The notes beneath the pieces are model-generated. The model saw only the letters and a program-made list of their open reading frames with translations. It was not told where the DNA came from and made no database searches. Positions 38,308-50,700 of a stretch of 64,000 bases of DNA are shown here, piece by piece. The translations under genes and the position numbers were made by a program. Source of the stretch: Phragmites australis. Lineage: Eukaryota > Streptophyta > Magnoliopsida > Poales > Poaceae. The stretch is from assembly GCF_958298935.1 (NCBI RefSeq), contig NC_084932.1, positions 5,311,501-5,375,500 of the forward strand. The letters are read 5' to 3'. How positions within the stretch are numbered: the first letter of the stretch is position 1; each line of letters starts with the position of its first letter.

Positions 38308-41300
38308 ATGCCCAACGGTAAGTACGGCCCTGCCGTCCCCGCCGCCGCGGCGGACGGCGCCGAGGGCCCCCTCGAGGCGGAGGTGCTGCCCTCGGCCGAG
38401 ACCGTCTCCGCCTTCCCTGCCGCCAAACGCCGCGTGGTGAACCGCCCGCACCCGTCCGTCCTCGCGGCCGAGCGGCCTGCGTGTTCCGCCGTGGCGCCGC
38501 CGGCGCTAGAGAACATCTCGCACGGGCAGCTGCAGGTGCTCTCCGGGGTGCTTCCGGATCACCCCTCCCTGACTACGGACCCCGACGGGCCGTCCTTGTA
38601 CGTGTGCACACCTCCGCCCCTAATGGAGGGGCACGGCGTGCCCAAGCAGTTCCATGGCCGACTCCATGTCGTGCCCAAGCACTCAGGTTAGCTCTTTGCG
38701 ACGTAAGCATGGATCGCTGAGGTATGCTAGGCGATAGGTTTTAAAGTAAGTACTTATAATTTGGTTTGTAATTTGTAGATTGGTTTACCCCGGGGACGGT
38801 GCATAGGCTGGAAAGGCAGGTAGTTCCGCACTTCTTCACCGGGAAATCTCCGGGGCACACTCCGGAGAAGTATGTTCTGTTAAGGAATAAAGTTATCGCG
38901 AAATACTTGGAGAACCCAGGAAAGAGGCTTGCTTTTGCTGAGTGCCAGGGGCTTGTTGGGAGCACAGGCGAACTGTATGACCTGAGTAGGATTGTTAGAT
39001 TCTTGGACGCTTGGGGGATCATCAATTACCTTGCGGCTGGATCAGTGCACCGCGGCCTGAGGATGGCAACATCGCTTCTAAGGGAGGAACCAACAGGGGA
39101 ATTGCAACTGCTTACTGCGCCATTGAAATCAATTGATGGTCTAATTTTGTTTGACCGGCCAAAATGTAGCCTTCAAGCAGAGGACATTTCTTCAATGGTG
39201 TCATCCTCATCGAATTCGGAGCTTGTGGATTTCGATGCTGCGTTTGCAGACTTGGATGGAAAGATTAGGGAGCGTTTGTCAGAGAGCTCTTGCAGTTATT
39301 GCTTACAGCCGTTGCCAAGTTTGCATTACCAGTCTCAAAATGAGGTGCGTTTCTTAGGAATTTCCATTTACATGTTTTGTCTTGTATGTCTTGTGTGGAA
39401 ACCCTTATCTGTATCTTTGGAAGTGTTGTTTACACTTCCATTTCATACTCATGCTCAGAAATTATATCATTCAAAGATTCTGATACTACAAAAAAGTAAG
39501 CTGCAGTAGTCTTGTTTCACAATTTTGCAAGTTATAGCCCAAGTTTTGGTTGAGTGTGGAAAGACTACAATTTGTTGTTGAATTTTGAACCTCATGCTCA
39601 GAAATTGTGTCATTCAAATATTCTGATACTACATAACAGTAAGCTGCAGTAGTCTTGTTTCACAATTTTGCAAGTTATAGCCCAAGTTTTGGTTGAGTGT
39701 GGAAAGACTACAATTTGTTGTTGAATTTTGAACCTCATGCTCAGAAATTGTGTCATTCAAATATTCTGATACTACATAACAGTAAGCTGCGGTAGTCTTG
39801 TTTCACAATTTAGCAAGTTATAGCTCAAGTTTTGGTAGAGTGTGTTAATACTACGATTTGTTGTTGAATTTTGAACCCTAATTTTATTCTTGTGTTTGGC
39901 TTTGCTGACTTACTGGTCACTTGTTCACATAGGTTTTTTCAAATCTTGGCTAATGTGACATAATGCTGAAAACCTGTATTAATATTTTTACTATTTGACA
40001 TTTGTAATTTGGGAAAGAACATTTAGATAGCAAATATCACATAAGTGTCCAATATTTGTGATGTGAGATTATCTGCTTTAGTTGCAGTGTAGTTCTCTGT
40101 GTTGCTAGAGTTGTGTTCCAGTTTTAGTGCATTATTGTGCGTCCTTTGTTTGTTTTTATATTTTGGGTCAAAACTTAGCAATAACAAGTGTGTTTTAACT
40201 GGCTGAGCAGGCAGATATTGCTCTGTGTTCTGATTGCTTCCATGATGCGAGATATATTGCCGGGCATTCTAGCTTAGATTTCCAGAGAGTGGATGGGGAT
40301 AATGATGGATCAGAAAATGATAGTGATAGATGGACTGATGAAGAAACATTATTGCTGTTGGAGGGCATTGAGAAGTACAATAACAACTGGGATGACATTG
40401 CAGGGCACGTTGGAACAAAATCAAAGGCACAGTGTATTTACCATTTTATTCGGCTTCCAGTGGAGGATGGTTTGTTAGAGAATGTTGAGATACCAGCTCC
40501 CATGCCATTTAGAGAACAGAGCAATGGATATCCACATTCAAATTCCAATGGCAGCGCTTCAGGTGTTTTATATCATTACATTTATGTTGTATCTATCAGT
40601 TGAATATATAGTTTTTTTTTATTTACAGTCTACCTTTTGCTAATTTCCTCCTGATGTAAATCATGGCTTATTCCTTCCATTTTTAATGTTGATGATTGTG
40701 TTCACTTTTTAGGAAATCCACTTCAAAGTTTTCAACATGGAAACCAGCTTCCGTTCATTAATTCTTCTAATCCGGTCATGTCGGTGGTGAGTAGTTCCTC
40801 ACTATTTTTTGTTTTTGTTTAGAGAACCAGTGCACCAGTTAATAGATTAGAGAAGTGGATTACGCCATACAAAACTCGGGTGCCAGTTGTAGCATTATAA
40901 CTAAGTGCTAGTCAGTAGTACCTATGGTTGGTTATTTGAAATTGGCATGAGGTGTCTTGGTAAAGTTGTATTTGCGTTTATACTTAAGTTTCACTAAACT
41001 TTTTTTTTTGTTTTAACAGCAGAAAATGCTGGAAATAAAAGCCTAAACTGCTACCTGGAATAGATACTCTTGCGGTTCAGAACTGTTGTGTAGGTTACAT
41101 TTTTGGCTTCTGTACAATAAGACCAGAAGGCAGCATATCCTGATTTTTTTTAATGTTTTCCTCTAGGTTGAGTTTAAATCTGAAATTCTTGCCACTATAC
41201 CTTTACCTATACAAGTTTCCTAGGAATTATCATACCCTTTTTAAGGCTAGGGATGCAAGAGGTGCAGTAGATGCATTGCTCTGCCTGATGTACTATCTCA

Positions 41301-43356
41301 TGACCACAAAATTCCTGGCTTCTGTGTTTTCTGTATATCTTTATATGTCCATCCTTACTTTTCAGAAATGTTGTGTAGGTTGCTTTTTTGGCCTCTGCAA
41401 TAGGACCAAGAGTTGCAGCATCATGCGCACATGAAGCATTATCTTTTCTGACGAGAGATGATGATTCCAGGTTAGCCATCTTTACTGAGTGATTGAATTT
41501 AGAGACATTAGTAAACACTAAAGCCTTATCACTGCAAATCTGCTACACTGTCCTCATACGCGAGATAGAAACTTTTCCATATTGGCTACTATGTAGACCG
41601 TTGGTCTTATCCTGCTAGAGTTAAGTTTTGACTTATCTTTTGCTACAATTGCAGGGTGAGTTCAGAAGGCATACATGCTGATGGTAGGGCCAATGGTGCA
41701 AATCCAAATTTTCACAATCATAATGGTAACTGCTTTGTATCTAATTCCCGTTACAATCCGTTTTGGTATCAAATCCAACTTATTTGTTTATTCAAGATAT
41801 TACTATTAAAGAAATCATCTGATCTTTAAACAGGTGCTTCGTCATCCGTTTCTCCAGAAAATGTGAAACAAGCTGCCTTGTGTGGTCTGTCGGCAGCAGC
41901 AATGAAGTCTAAACTCTTTGCGGATCAAGAGGAGCGTGAAGTTCAAAGACTGGCTGCTACCGTAATAAATCATCAGGTTAGTTTGCATGTTGCCATCTAA
42001 TTTGCATGCACAATTTTTTCTCCTTTTGTTGCGAACTACCACTGTTCATTTCGACGTATAGATTTCTACTGAACTAAATCGCAGTGTTGCATGGCCAACA
42101 CATGACTTGTTGGGTCCCTTGGTATCGACTTTCCCATCAATGAGAACTGGGATCAGCTTTTAAAAAGCTGTCTAAGACTTGTTCAGTCCCTTGATATATG
42201 AGTTAGCTTTCAATGAAGCTGGAAATAGCTCAAAAAGAGGCAGCCTGGCGCCTCCGGGACTAAGTTTCCTTTCCTAGCCTGATTTGGTGGTAGAAAGTAG
42301 TAGTAGTGAGCTTTTTTTTTGGGAATGAATTTTAGGGTTCTGAAAGAACCCAGCCATGCTAAACCCCTGGCCTATCCTTACCAGGTAACATGTTCCAGTT
42401 TCTTGCTGGTCTTTGATGATAGTGATGTGGCAAGTGATGAAGGTAGTTAGTCAAAGGGGTCAGGAACTGTCTGAAAAAGATAAGTGAATCGGAAATGATT
42501 AACTGATGTTGTCAAATTACTGTTTGCTTGTTATAACAATGCAAAGGTCAGTCAGGATCGTACAAACTTGTTGATAAAGTTGGATTTACTCACAACATAT
42601 AAGGTCCTAATACATATGGCTTGGTTTACTAAATGCAGTTCTGTTCCCAAGTAAAATATGTTTTAACTTTTGTATTGAAATATAATTATATAAGTTGTTT
42701 GATCACTGGAAATCTAAAATGTTTGTGAAGGAGTCGTTAAACTTAACACTTTTTTAAATTCCTGACAGCAGGGTGGAATTGTTTTGATCCACAATTGTTC
42801 ATAAATAGTTAGTAGGCTGTTTCCGAGGATGGCTTTATTGCTATTTATACTGTTGCAACACCACTCAATTTTGCAGTTGAAGAGGTTGGAGTTGAAGTTG
42901 AAGCAGTTTGCGGAAGTTGAGACCTTGCTTTTGAAGGAATGTGAGCAAGTGGAAAGGGTTAGACAGAGGATTTCAGCTGACCGCGTCCGAATGAGATCAG
43001 CCCTGTTAGGTGCCACCGGAAGCAGTCTACCTGGAGGCAGTAGCACCATGCCATCCAACCCAGCAAGCATAAACCCCAGACCAGTGGCTGTGCCAGGCTC
43101 TATGCCTCAGGCTAGCATGTCAGCCGCATACACCAATAGCATGCAGGGGCAGGGGCAGGGGCATCCTCAGATGCCGTTTTTGCATCAGCGGCAGCAGATG
43201 CTCTCGTTGGGTCCTCGCCTGCCGCTCTCAGCCATCCAGACTCAACCATCCGCGCAGGCATCAAACATCTTCAACTCTGGCACGCCCAGTTCGGTTGCTC
43301 CTAATCACCATCAGTTGCTAAGATCGTCATCTGGAAACAATTCAAGTGTAGGATAG
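38308..43356 (+). CDS. SWI3C: SWI/SNF complex subunit SWI3C
   Basis: Eight exons join in frame to 718 codons plus stop: 38308-38686, 38779-39344, 40211-40562, 40713-40786, 41379-41470, 41655-41725, 41834-41976 and 42877-43356. A SWIRM domain spans about residues 120-220 (SDWFTPGTVHRLE, RFLDAWGIINYL). A ZZ-like zinc finger follows at about 296-340 (CSYC and CSDC pairs). A Myb/SANT domain is at 355-402 (RWTDEETLLLLEGIEKY). The SWI3C-type block ASAIGPRVAASCAHEAL is in exon 5. A leucine-rich coiled coil is encoded by exons 7-8 (LKRLELKLKQFAEVETLL), and the tail is Q/P/M-rich. SWI3 proteins form the dimeric core of BRM-type chromatin remodellers in the nucleus. The start at 38308 follows an in-frame TGA. 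Arabidopsis SWI3C is longer (about 800 residues), so an N-terminal segment is missing or lies in an unseen upstream exon. Confidence 0.92.
39449..39880 (+). repeat. Three-copy 143-bp tandem repeat in SWI3C intron 2
   Basis: The landmark CTGC(A/G)GTAGTCTTG recurs at 39501, 39644 and 39787, a period of 143. Each unit also carries CATGCTCAGAAATT and TTCTGATACTACA. The first and last copies are more diverged than the middle one. Confidence 0.85.
41083..41142 (+). pseudogene. Decayed duplicate of SWI3C exon 5 in intron 4
   Basis: GTTGTGTAGGTTACATTTTT followed by GGCTTCTGTACAATAAGACC resembles the acceptor and start of exon 5 at 41372-41420 (GTTGTGTAGGTTGC, then GGCCTCTGCAATAGGACC). The copy lies about 285 bp upstream, keeps the TGTAG acceptor and has base changes and a stop. 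Confidence 0.6.
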
Positions 43357-44093
43357 GGGGAAAAGGAAACTCATAATGTTTCATTCTTAGTTTCGTCAGC
43401 TGTAGCTTTGTATGATTTATTATAAATATCACTGTAATTCCTTTATACGATGTCTTGTGCTGGTCGTATAAGCATTTATTTATCAGGTTCCCATCTCGTC
43501 TTCACTTTGCTGCGCCCTTTGTTTGAGGTTCATCATATTCCAGGTGGGGAACTTGCGTGTATCGCTCTTATGCATGATGCACTGCGGTTGGATTGCAAAC
43601 CAATCTAGTCAGTACGTTGTGAAAGGGGTACCTTTGTTACGCCGGAACTTAAAATTGCTAAAACTGGACCTGGTCCAGTCTCTCTCTCTCTCTCTCTCTC
43701 TCTCTGTAGTAAGGGTCACAGATCTCTCCTTTCCCTTGCTGGAAAGATGCTTATCGTGTTCAGAGGGAGAGAAACTATCACTGTACATGTAGGCTCACAC
43801 TTGATGCTCAGCTTTCACAGCATCAGCAATTCTCACTAGTATGAAAACCCCAAAACTGCTCAATTCAAAATTCAAGGTTATCATTACGCCAACTAGGTAA
43901 AATTCTATTCAAGAGCACGCCGCTCATTCATAACATAATAACAATGCAAAACTGCAAAAATACTGCCAAGTGGCTGGTATTTAGGTTCAGGTTTTCTCGT
44001 CCACCTCACAAAAACTGTTCCTAATAGCTCTCTGCCTTGCCAAATCTCCACTCTTCTCTTTCAAACTCTATTCGCGTCAAAAGGGTGTTGTAT
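43357..44093. other. SWI3C 3' flank and spacer
   Basis: The first 100-200 bases hold AT-rich sequence suitable for a SWI3C 3' untranslated region. The remainder reaches the end of the eIF2-gamma pseudogene on the other strand. No separate gene is seen. Confidence 0.5.
43678..43706. repeat. (CT)n microsatellite 3' of SWI3C
   Basis: About 13 CT units lie some 320 bp past the SWI3C stop codon. No coding function is implied. Confidence 0.9.
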
Positions 44094-45078
44094 TCAGAGC
44101 GACAGGGTGGGACGTCGAGTGTAGTGCCGGCCTGGATCGTGCCCCAACCAATGAGACGCCAGTGCTTCTCAATGTGTCGGCTGAGAGCCAGCTTCTCACC
44201 CCTGCTAGTGTAGCTTCGCAGGATCATTCTTGATGGCGACAACACGGGCTCCGGTAGACATCGACCCAATGCTAAGCATCAAGATCTCACCCTTGGAGAG
44301 CTTTGAGACCCTACTTGCCCTTTCTGTTCCACTTGTCCTCACCCCCAGCAGCCTCCTGAGGAAGAAGTTCAACTGCAAGCCAAAGTGTCAGAAATGGCAA
44401 CTTCTGTTTTACACCGTGGGGTGTTTTAGGTAGCAAAGGTATCGGTTGGCACAAAAATATGGATCCTCGCGTCAACACATGAGCATCTCGTGTGCAATCT
44501 GCAGCGGCACGCACATGGTGTACAACAGCGGGGTAACTATTACACTTTCACGGCAACGAGTGACCAATTTATGAGCAAACCAGCAAAGGATAACTAAGCT
44601 GGAGAGCAGCACCTGGGAAGCCCAGTTTGGCACTACGGTGACGACCGATTTACATGCCCCCTATTTTTTTTGGTAAAGCTTGCGTGCCAAAAAAACATAT
44701 GTTCTCTACTTCTACATTTCTTAGAGGGATGATCAAGACATCGGCCATGAATACCTTAGGACGATGGTAACTAATACATCGGCCTTACATCTTTGCTTAC
44801 TGACTCACTACATCATTTAACCGAAACTCTGAAGGTAACATAAAAATCATATTAATGTCCGTGCCTTTGGTTGGTGTAGCATCATTAGCATGCACCGGCG
44901 ATTCTCCATAATCAAGTAATTCTTCATATTCCTTGTCATCTTGCATAGGCACCGCTGTTGTTGTTGGTGAAGGGATTGTTGTAGGAACGGTTATAACATT
45001 TAGCTTTTATCCACATATTTGCTTCACGAGTTGCATTGGCTTAATCTCATTGAAAGTAGCATCACGCAACTTTTCAGC

Positions 45079-46349
45079 TTATTGCTCCACCAATTCTTGC
45101 TTGCGTAACCGCTGCAATCTTTGTTTCTTTGTGTGAGATAAGCCTGAGGGACACCACCTTAGCTGTATGTACTTAGAAAGCGGCTTGCTGCTACTTGCTT
45201 CATGGTCATTAGCCCTTGGAACAACTTGGACAACAGTAGATATGTGTTTAGACTTGACCGATTTATTACCAAAGATGATCGGTCCTTTGCCATGTTCTTC
45301 GGCCACTACTTTTATTGAACCATTCTCAATAATATCATCAGTAGTAGTACTTACCTTATCAACATTAGAATCTGAATTTTGAATGGAAACACTACCCTCC
45401 TTGGCCCGGTATACTTTTTTCACAACGTTAGCATGTTGAACATCATTAGACCGATTTGTATGCTTTGATCGTTCATGAGTAGGACATGAAATTCTATTAA
45501 ATATCGGCCTTTGTGGTGCTATCCACATCGAATAAAAATGATTAAATTGCATAGAAAGGGGTGACATCCACATAAAGTTATAGCCCCAAGTTGGGCAAGG
45601 AGAAAAAGGCATTGGAGGAGGCATCCATGACCATGGCGCCATACTGAGTGGCGGGTAGACGCTAGTAGCATTATCCTCCCTTGGTTGATGATGATGGCTC
45701 ACTCCTTGCCTTGGAGATGATCTTGATCGCTTAGCTCCACTTGGCCGATTCACATGAGTTTGAACACCCTTGTCTTTCTCATATTTAGACAAGACTTGCT
45801 TGAAAGTGGGCTTGAATTTCTTAACCTTATCTTGTTTCTTTGCTTCATGGAGTTTCCACTTACCAACCTTCGGATTCTTTGGCTTGATCATCCTTGGTTT
45901 AGCATTGATATGACCCCCGACGGTTGAAGTGTTCTCCACAGTCTTGATTGATTTCTTGCCTTCAGGAGTCTTCTCAAGTAACACCTCTTTCAACAAGTTT
46001 TGTTCTCCCCCAAAGGTTTTGGCCTTTCTTCACCAACGATTACATTTTTACCTTTAGTCCATTCGGCTTGAGTTGGCCGAATTAACATGCTCTTATCTTG
46101 GAAATCAAATACATTAATGGGAAATGGTTGAAGGTCCACTTGCATCTCCGCAAAATTCAATCGTCCTTCATTAATGGCCGATTGAATAGTGGGAGTTACC
46201 TCGGGCTTGGTGTAGATAGGCATGAAATCTCCTCCTTTCCGGACGATGCCCTGTCTCGTCTTTTGGAAGCGCGAAGCGAACGCCCTGTCGAACTCCATCT
46301 TGCACTTATCGTACTCTTGTTGTACCTCCTCCTTCGATGGCAGGCACAA
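45079..46349 (-). pseudogene. gypsy gag-to-protease linker ORF remnant
   Basis: Two overlapping frames (46349-45990 and 45996-45079) encode the same region as 27120-28130 of the other gypsy element, with the shared VIVGEERPKPLGENK, EVLLEKTPEGK and RAKEGSVSIQ-like words. It is basic and proline/methionine-rich (PPMPFSPCPTWGY). It normally lies between gag and protease. The function of this segment is unknown to me. One frameshift separates the two pieces, and the rest of pol is absent. Confidence 0.75.
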
Positions 46350-46453
46350 TGATGTTATCGGAGTCGACTTCGGATCCGTTCAACATGGCTAAGGTTTAAC
46401 AATTCGGCTAAAAGGCAGCTGAAAGTTTCTTCCCCAGCGGAGTCGCCAAAATG

Positions 46454-47273
46454 TGTTGACCCAAAAATATGGATCCTTGCGCCAACACACGAGCACCTCA
46501 TGTGCAATCCGCAGTGGCACACGCAGGGCGTACAATAGCGGGGGTAACTATTGCGCTTTCACGGCAACAAGCGACCGATTTACGAGCAAACCGACAAAGG
46601 ATAACTAACCTGGTGAGTAGCACCTGGGAAGCCTAGTCTGGCACTGTGGCGACAGACCTTTGTCAGCAAATCGTACCCAGGAGGAACCCTGTCAGGGCAC
46701 GGTCTGCCGGCGGCTTGTCCTTGGTTGTCGAGATCAAGAACGAGTAGAAGTAGGAAGAGGAAGAAGGAGGAACAGGACTACACGAGCTAGGTAGAAAAAT
46801 AGTAGATGCATATTGGTATTTGATCGATTGTTGGATATCCTCAATCGGCCATAACCCTCTCATATTTATAGGGCATCAGATCTTAGTCGTAAGAGATCAG
46901 GACTCCTAATTTAAACCGAAGAAGACTTACAGATATGATTTGATATGCCTACCTGATCTTCAAACTTTCTATAACAAACATATATTTCCTATTTGAACAT
47001 ATAAAACTCCCATATATCTACATGAGTATCCTTTATTGCAGTTTAGCCTTCTTCGATTCGACTACCTTTTCGATCCGAACATCCGCCTGTATCGCTTGGT
47101 CATGGTTGCGTTTACTGTTCACTGGTCTGGGGTGTGGGGGTACTGTTCATCTGGTTGCGGAACTGTTCATCTAGCCAGAGTACTGTTTACTAGTCGCAGG
47201 TACTGTTCACCAGTCGACCAGAAAATATCCAGAACCGAAATTCTTCACAATATATCGATTTCGGTCGTCAACA
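46454..47273 (-). repeat. 5' LTR of deleted gypsy element (820 bp)
   Basis: On the minus strand it begins TGTTGACGACCGAAATCG and ends ATTTTTGGGTCAACA, next to the primer-site-like sequence. The U3 side at 47095-47235 contains several (T)ACTGTTCA(C/T) repeats. Confidence 0.8.
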
Positions 47274-47718
47274 GTATCATTGACCTCTAACTCAATGTAA
47301 ACATCAGGCAGCAATCCAACTTCACCAAGGACCTGACCGACCAGCCTATCAGCACGAGTCAATGGTGGGTCCATTGTTGTTACAACACCAATAAGCCCTC
47401 CATGAACAACAAACTGGAGTTCGTTCTGCTCAGCAGACAGGGACACAACCCTCGAGTAGATGGGGGTACACTTAATATTGCCACTCTCATCCTTCATCAC
47501 AATGCCTGGGCGAACTTCGATTCTCTGGTTCACCCTTAGGACTCCCTGCGGATCGGAATTTAAATTTAACATTTAATTCCACAGAACAAGAATATTGTAT
47601 GGTCTAGACGCGAACATGGATTTGTGAAATATGATAATATTTTAAATCAAGAATTACATACCTTAAGGATACTACCACATGCTACTCCACCCCTGATTTC
47701 ATTAACCTTTGAACTAGG

Positions 47719-50700
47719 TTTTTTTTCTCTCGAATACACAGGAGAGCTGCATATCTTTGTATTAAGAAGAGGAAGGACATTGAGTCTTATATAACGACCC
47801 GGTAGGGTTTGTTATAGCATCAAGCGATAGAAAAACATGCACACTCTATTACATGGTCTCATCAACCGAAGGATCAAGCAAGGGCGCCTGTTAGAAAACG
47901 GAGCCCCTACGTCAAAGCCTAGCTAAAGCGGTGGAGACCTTGGTCGCTCCGGTGGCGCACCAACGCTCAGCGTCTTCCCAGATGTGGGCTAGTAAGCCGT
48001 CGGAAGATAGGTGCCGTCCGTTGAAGATGATGTCATTGCGCAGAAGGCAGATGCACCAGCAAGACAACAGAATGAACGAGTCCAGTCCCCCGCGGCATTC
48101 CTCGTGCGCGCGCGCTCAGACGTCGAACCACCAATCAGAAGAAGATATCATCCACTAGAGTGTGAACCCCTAGAACCCGCCACCACACTTTGCGTGCCAT
48201 AGAGCAATGCAAAAACAAGTGATGGACTGTCTTGGGGAGTTGCAAACAAAATGAGCACACATCATTTTGTTGAAGCCCATGGTGTCTCCTCCGAGTCGCG
48301 GTCCAAAGGCGGTCATGGAGGATTAGCGAGGCAAAGAACTTAACCTTCGCCGGCGCCCAAGCCTTCCCCAATAATCTTGCACCAGTGAAACGAGTCGAAC
48401 CTTGGAACATAAGGTGATAGGCAGACCTCACCGTGTACTCTCTTGAAGGAGACCACCTCCAGATCACGTGATCATGCCCGTCTTCAAGATGGACGGACTC
48501 CAGCCTGGCCCATAGGTGCAAGAATTGAGTGAGCGTGGTGACGGTGAGTGGTCCAGTGATGTCACACACCCATGCGCAATTGAGCAGGGCGTCCTTCACC
48601 GTTTTGGATGTTTGGTGCGAGGGTGTGATGCAACTGAAGAGGTCCAGTGCCAAAAGACGTACATAACTTTCTTAGAGCCACGCATCTGTCCAGAAGAAGG
48701 TTAATTCCCCATTGTCGACCTCAAAAAAAAGTTGAAGCGTCAAAAAGGGCGACGACATCATGTTCGTGATTCAAGGGGAGGTTTGCCCATGGTCAAGAAG
48801 GGTCTGAGCGCTGCCACCAGAGCCAACAAATACGCAAAGCAATGACGGCCAACCGAAGGGTCTTGAATCCCCAACCCACCGTAAACAAGTGGCCGGCACA
48901 CGCGTTCCCAAGCCAGCGCACAATGACCGCCGGTCATCTCTTTGTCACCAGCCCATAAGTAGGCCTTCCTCAGCTTATCGATTTCCTTGATGACCCAAGG
49001 AGGGACTAGAATGGAGATGATCATGTGCAGAGGGGATGACGACAAAACCATTTTAACCAAAGTTGCACGGCTAGCTTTAGAGATCAGCCTGGCCTGCCAT
49101 GTCGACATCTTAGTGGCGAACTTGTCAACAAGGGTTGGAGATGATGTCTGCGCAGGCAACCGATCGTCAGAGGCACTCCCAAGTATTGGATTGGAAAAGC
49201 ACCAACCTGACACGGGAGGTTCTCATTGATAACACCGAGATCATGGTCGTTGCAGCAAATAGGGACGGCCGCGCATTTGTCCAAGTTAGTTCTCAGCCCA
49301 GAGACATCACCAAAGAAATGCAAGACATGCAGATCGCTCGGATGTCTCACACATTTGGTGAGATGGAGATCACGATGTCATCGGCATAAATGGAGCAACG
49401 GTCGTGTCTTGTTGGTTCTATGATTCTAGCCTCCCCTGCTTTTGACAGCAGGATATCGAGAGTGTCCAACACCATGACGAAAAGGAACGGAGAAAAGGAG
49501 TCCCCCTGACGCAGCCCACGTGTGTGGTAGAAGGGTGGCCCCGAAACAGAGTTTAGGAGAACGTGCATGGATGAGGAGCCCAGAATTTCCTCGATCTAGG
49601 AACACCATCGAGGACCAAAGCCCCACGCTCGCAAAACCTCCAACAGGAAGGGCCAGCTCACAGAGTCAAATGATTTAGCGATGTCGAGCTTGAACAGAAC
49701 TTTATGCCTTTTGGTTTTCTTGAACAACCTCACCGTGGAGTGAACCACTTTGAAGTTGTCATGAATGGATCGGCCGGCAATAAATGCACTCGGGCTATTG
49801 TTGATCATAGAGCTAAGCCGTGGAGCGAGACAAAGGGCCAAAGCTTTTGTGATCAATTTGCCAACGCTGTGAATAAGGCTGATAGGGCGGAAGTCCGATG
49901 CCGAGGTGGCCCCTTCCATCTTCGGCAAGAGCGTGATGAGAGCACAGCTGAGTCCCCTATAGTCACCGATGCCAAATGTAGAAATTGCAAGAGTGACGTC
50001 ATACTTGATGACCTGCCAGGCCCCGCGGTAGAACTCCACTGTAATGCCGTCGGGATCCGATGCCTTGTTAAGCGGCATACGTTTGATCGCCCCCAAAATC
50101 TCCTCCTCGTTGAATGGAGCATCGAGCGTCTACAAGTCGAGAGGGTCAATGCCAAGGGCAGACAAGTCCATGGAGTGAATCCTTGAAGGATTAGTGCCAA
50201 AAATGGAGAAGTGGTCTAACAGCGCCTTCTCCATATCACTGTGGGTAAAGACCAGGCCTTTCAAAGTTGCCAAGGAGGAGATTATGTTCTTGCGCACCCA
50301 GAAACTAGCAAAGGAGTGGAAGAGTCTGGAATTGGTGTCCCCCTCTCGGAGCCAGGCTATCCCGAAGTGACTGGGCGTAATAGAGTGCTCAAGGGAGGCA
50401 AGGCCTAGACAATGAAGCTTGAGGTGCTTACGCAACTCAGCTTCTGCGGTTGAGAGAACCCTACTCTCTTGTGTGGCGTCGAAACAACCGACAAGCTCGT
50501 GTGCCATGAACAGCTGATCTTGAATGCTACCAATGTACTTGCTGCTCCATTGTTGAAGCGATTTGGCGGTGCGCCGGAGCAAGATGTCAAGCCTAAAGAG
50601 CGGCGGCTTAGTTAGCTCCTCTGAAGACAACACCCATCCATCCTAGACGGCCTCAAGAAACCCCGGTAGCTTCATCCAAAAGCTCTCAAAGTGGAACCGT

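Larger units (their letters stand above)
44444..47273 (-). mobile_element. Internally deleted gypsy element in eIF2-gamma intron
   Basis: The minus-strand element has a full 5' LTR (46454-47273), a primer-site-like TTTGGCGACTCCGCTGGGGA just inside it, a partial coding region and only the last 210 bp or so of the 3' LTR (44444-44660). GTATC flanks both ends (44439-44443 and 47274-47278), so both outer boundaries are original. The LTR is a diverged relative of the one at 24297 (shared AATAAAGGATACT and ATATATGGGAGTTT). Gag, protease, polymerase and integrase are lost. Confidence 0.85.
44094..47718 (-). pseudogene. eIF2-gamma pseudogene (three 3' exons)
   Basis: eIF2-gamma is the GTPase subunit that delivers initiator tRNA to ribosomes. 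Exon A (about 47718-47662) reads VNEIRGGVACGSILK. Exon B (47545-47285) has [20 protein letters not shown] and [16 protein letters not shown]. Exon C (44372-44094) has [31 protein letters not shown] and [17 protein letters not shown], near the protein's C-terminus. Exon A-B introns and the B donor GAG/GTCAATG remain, so this is a genomic copy, not a processed one. A loss of about 20 nt near 44210 and a 1-nt loss before the former stop shift the frame. Upstream exons are missing where a LINE poly(A) tract abuts exon A. A gypsy element sits in the last intron. Confidence 0.9.
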
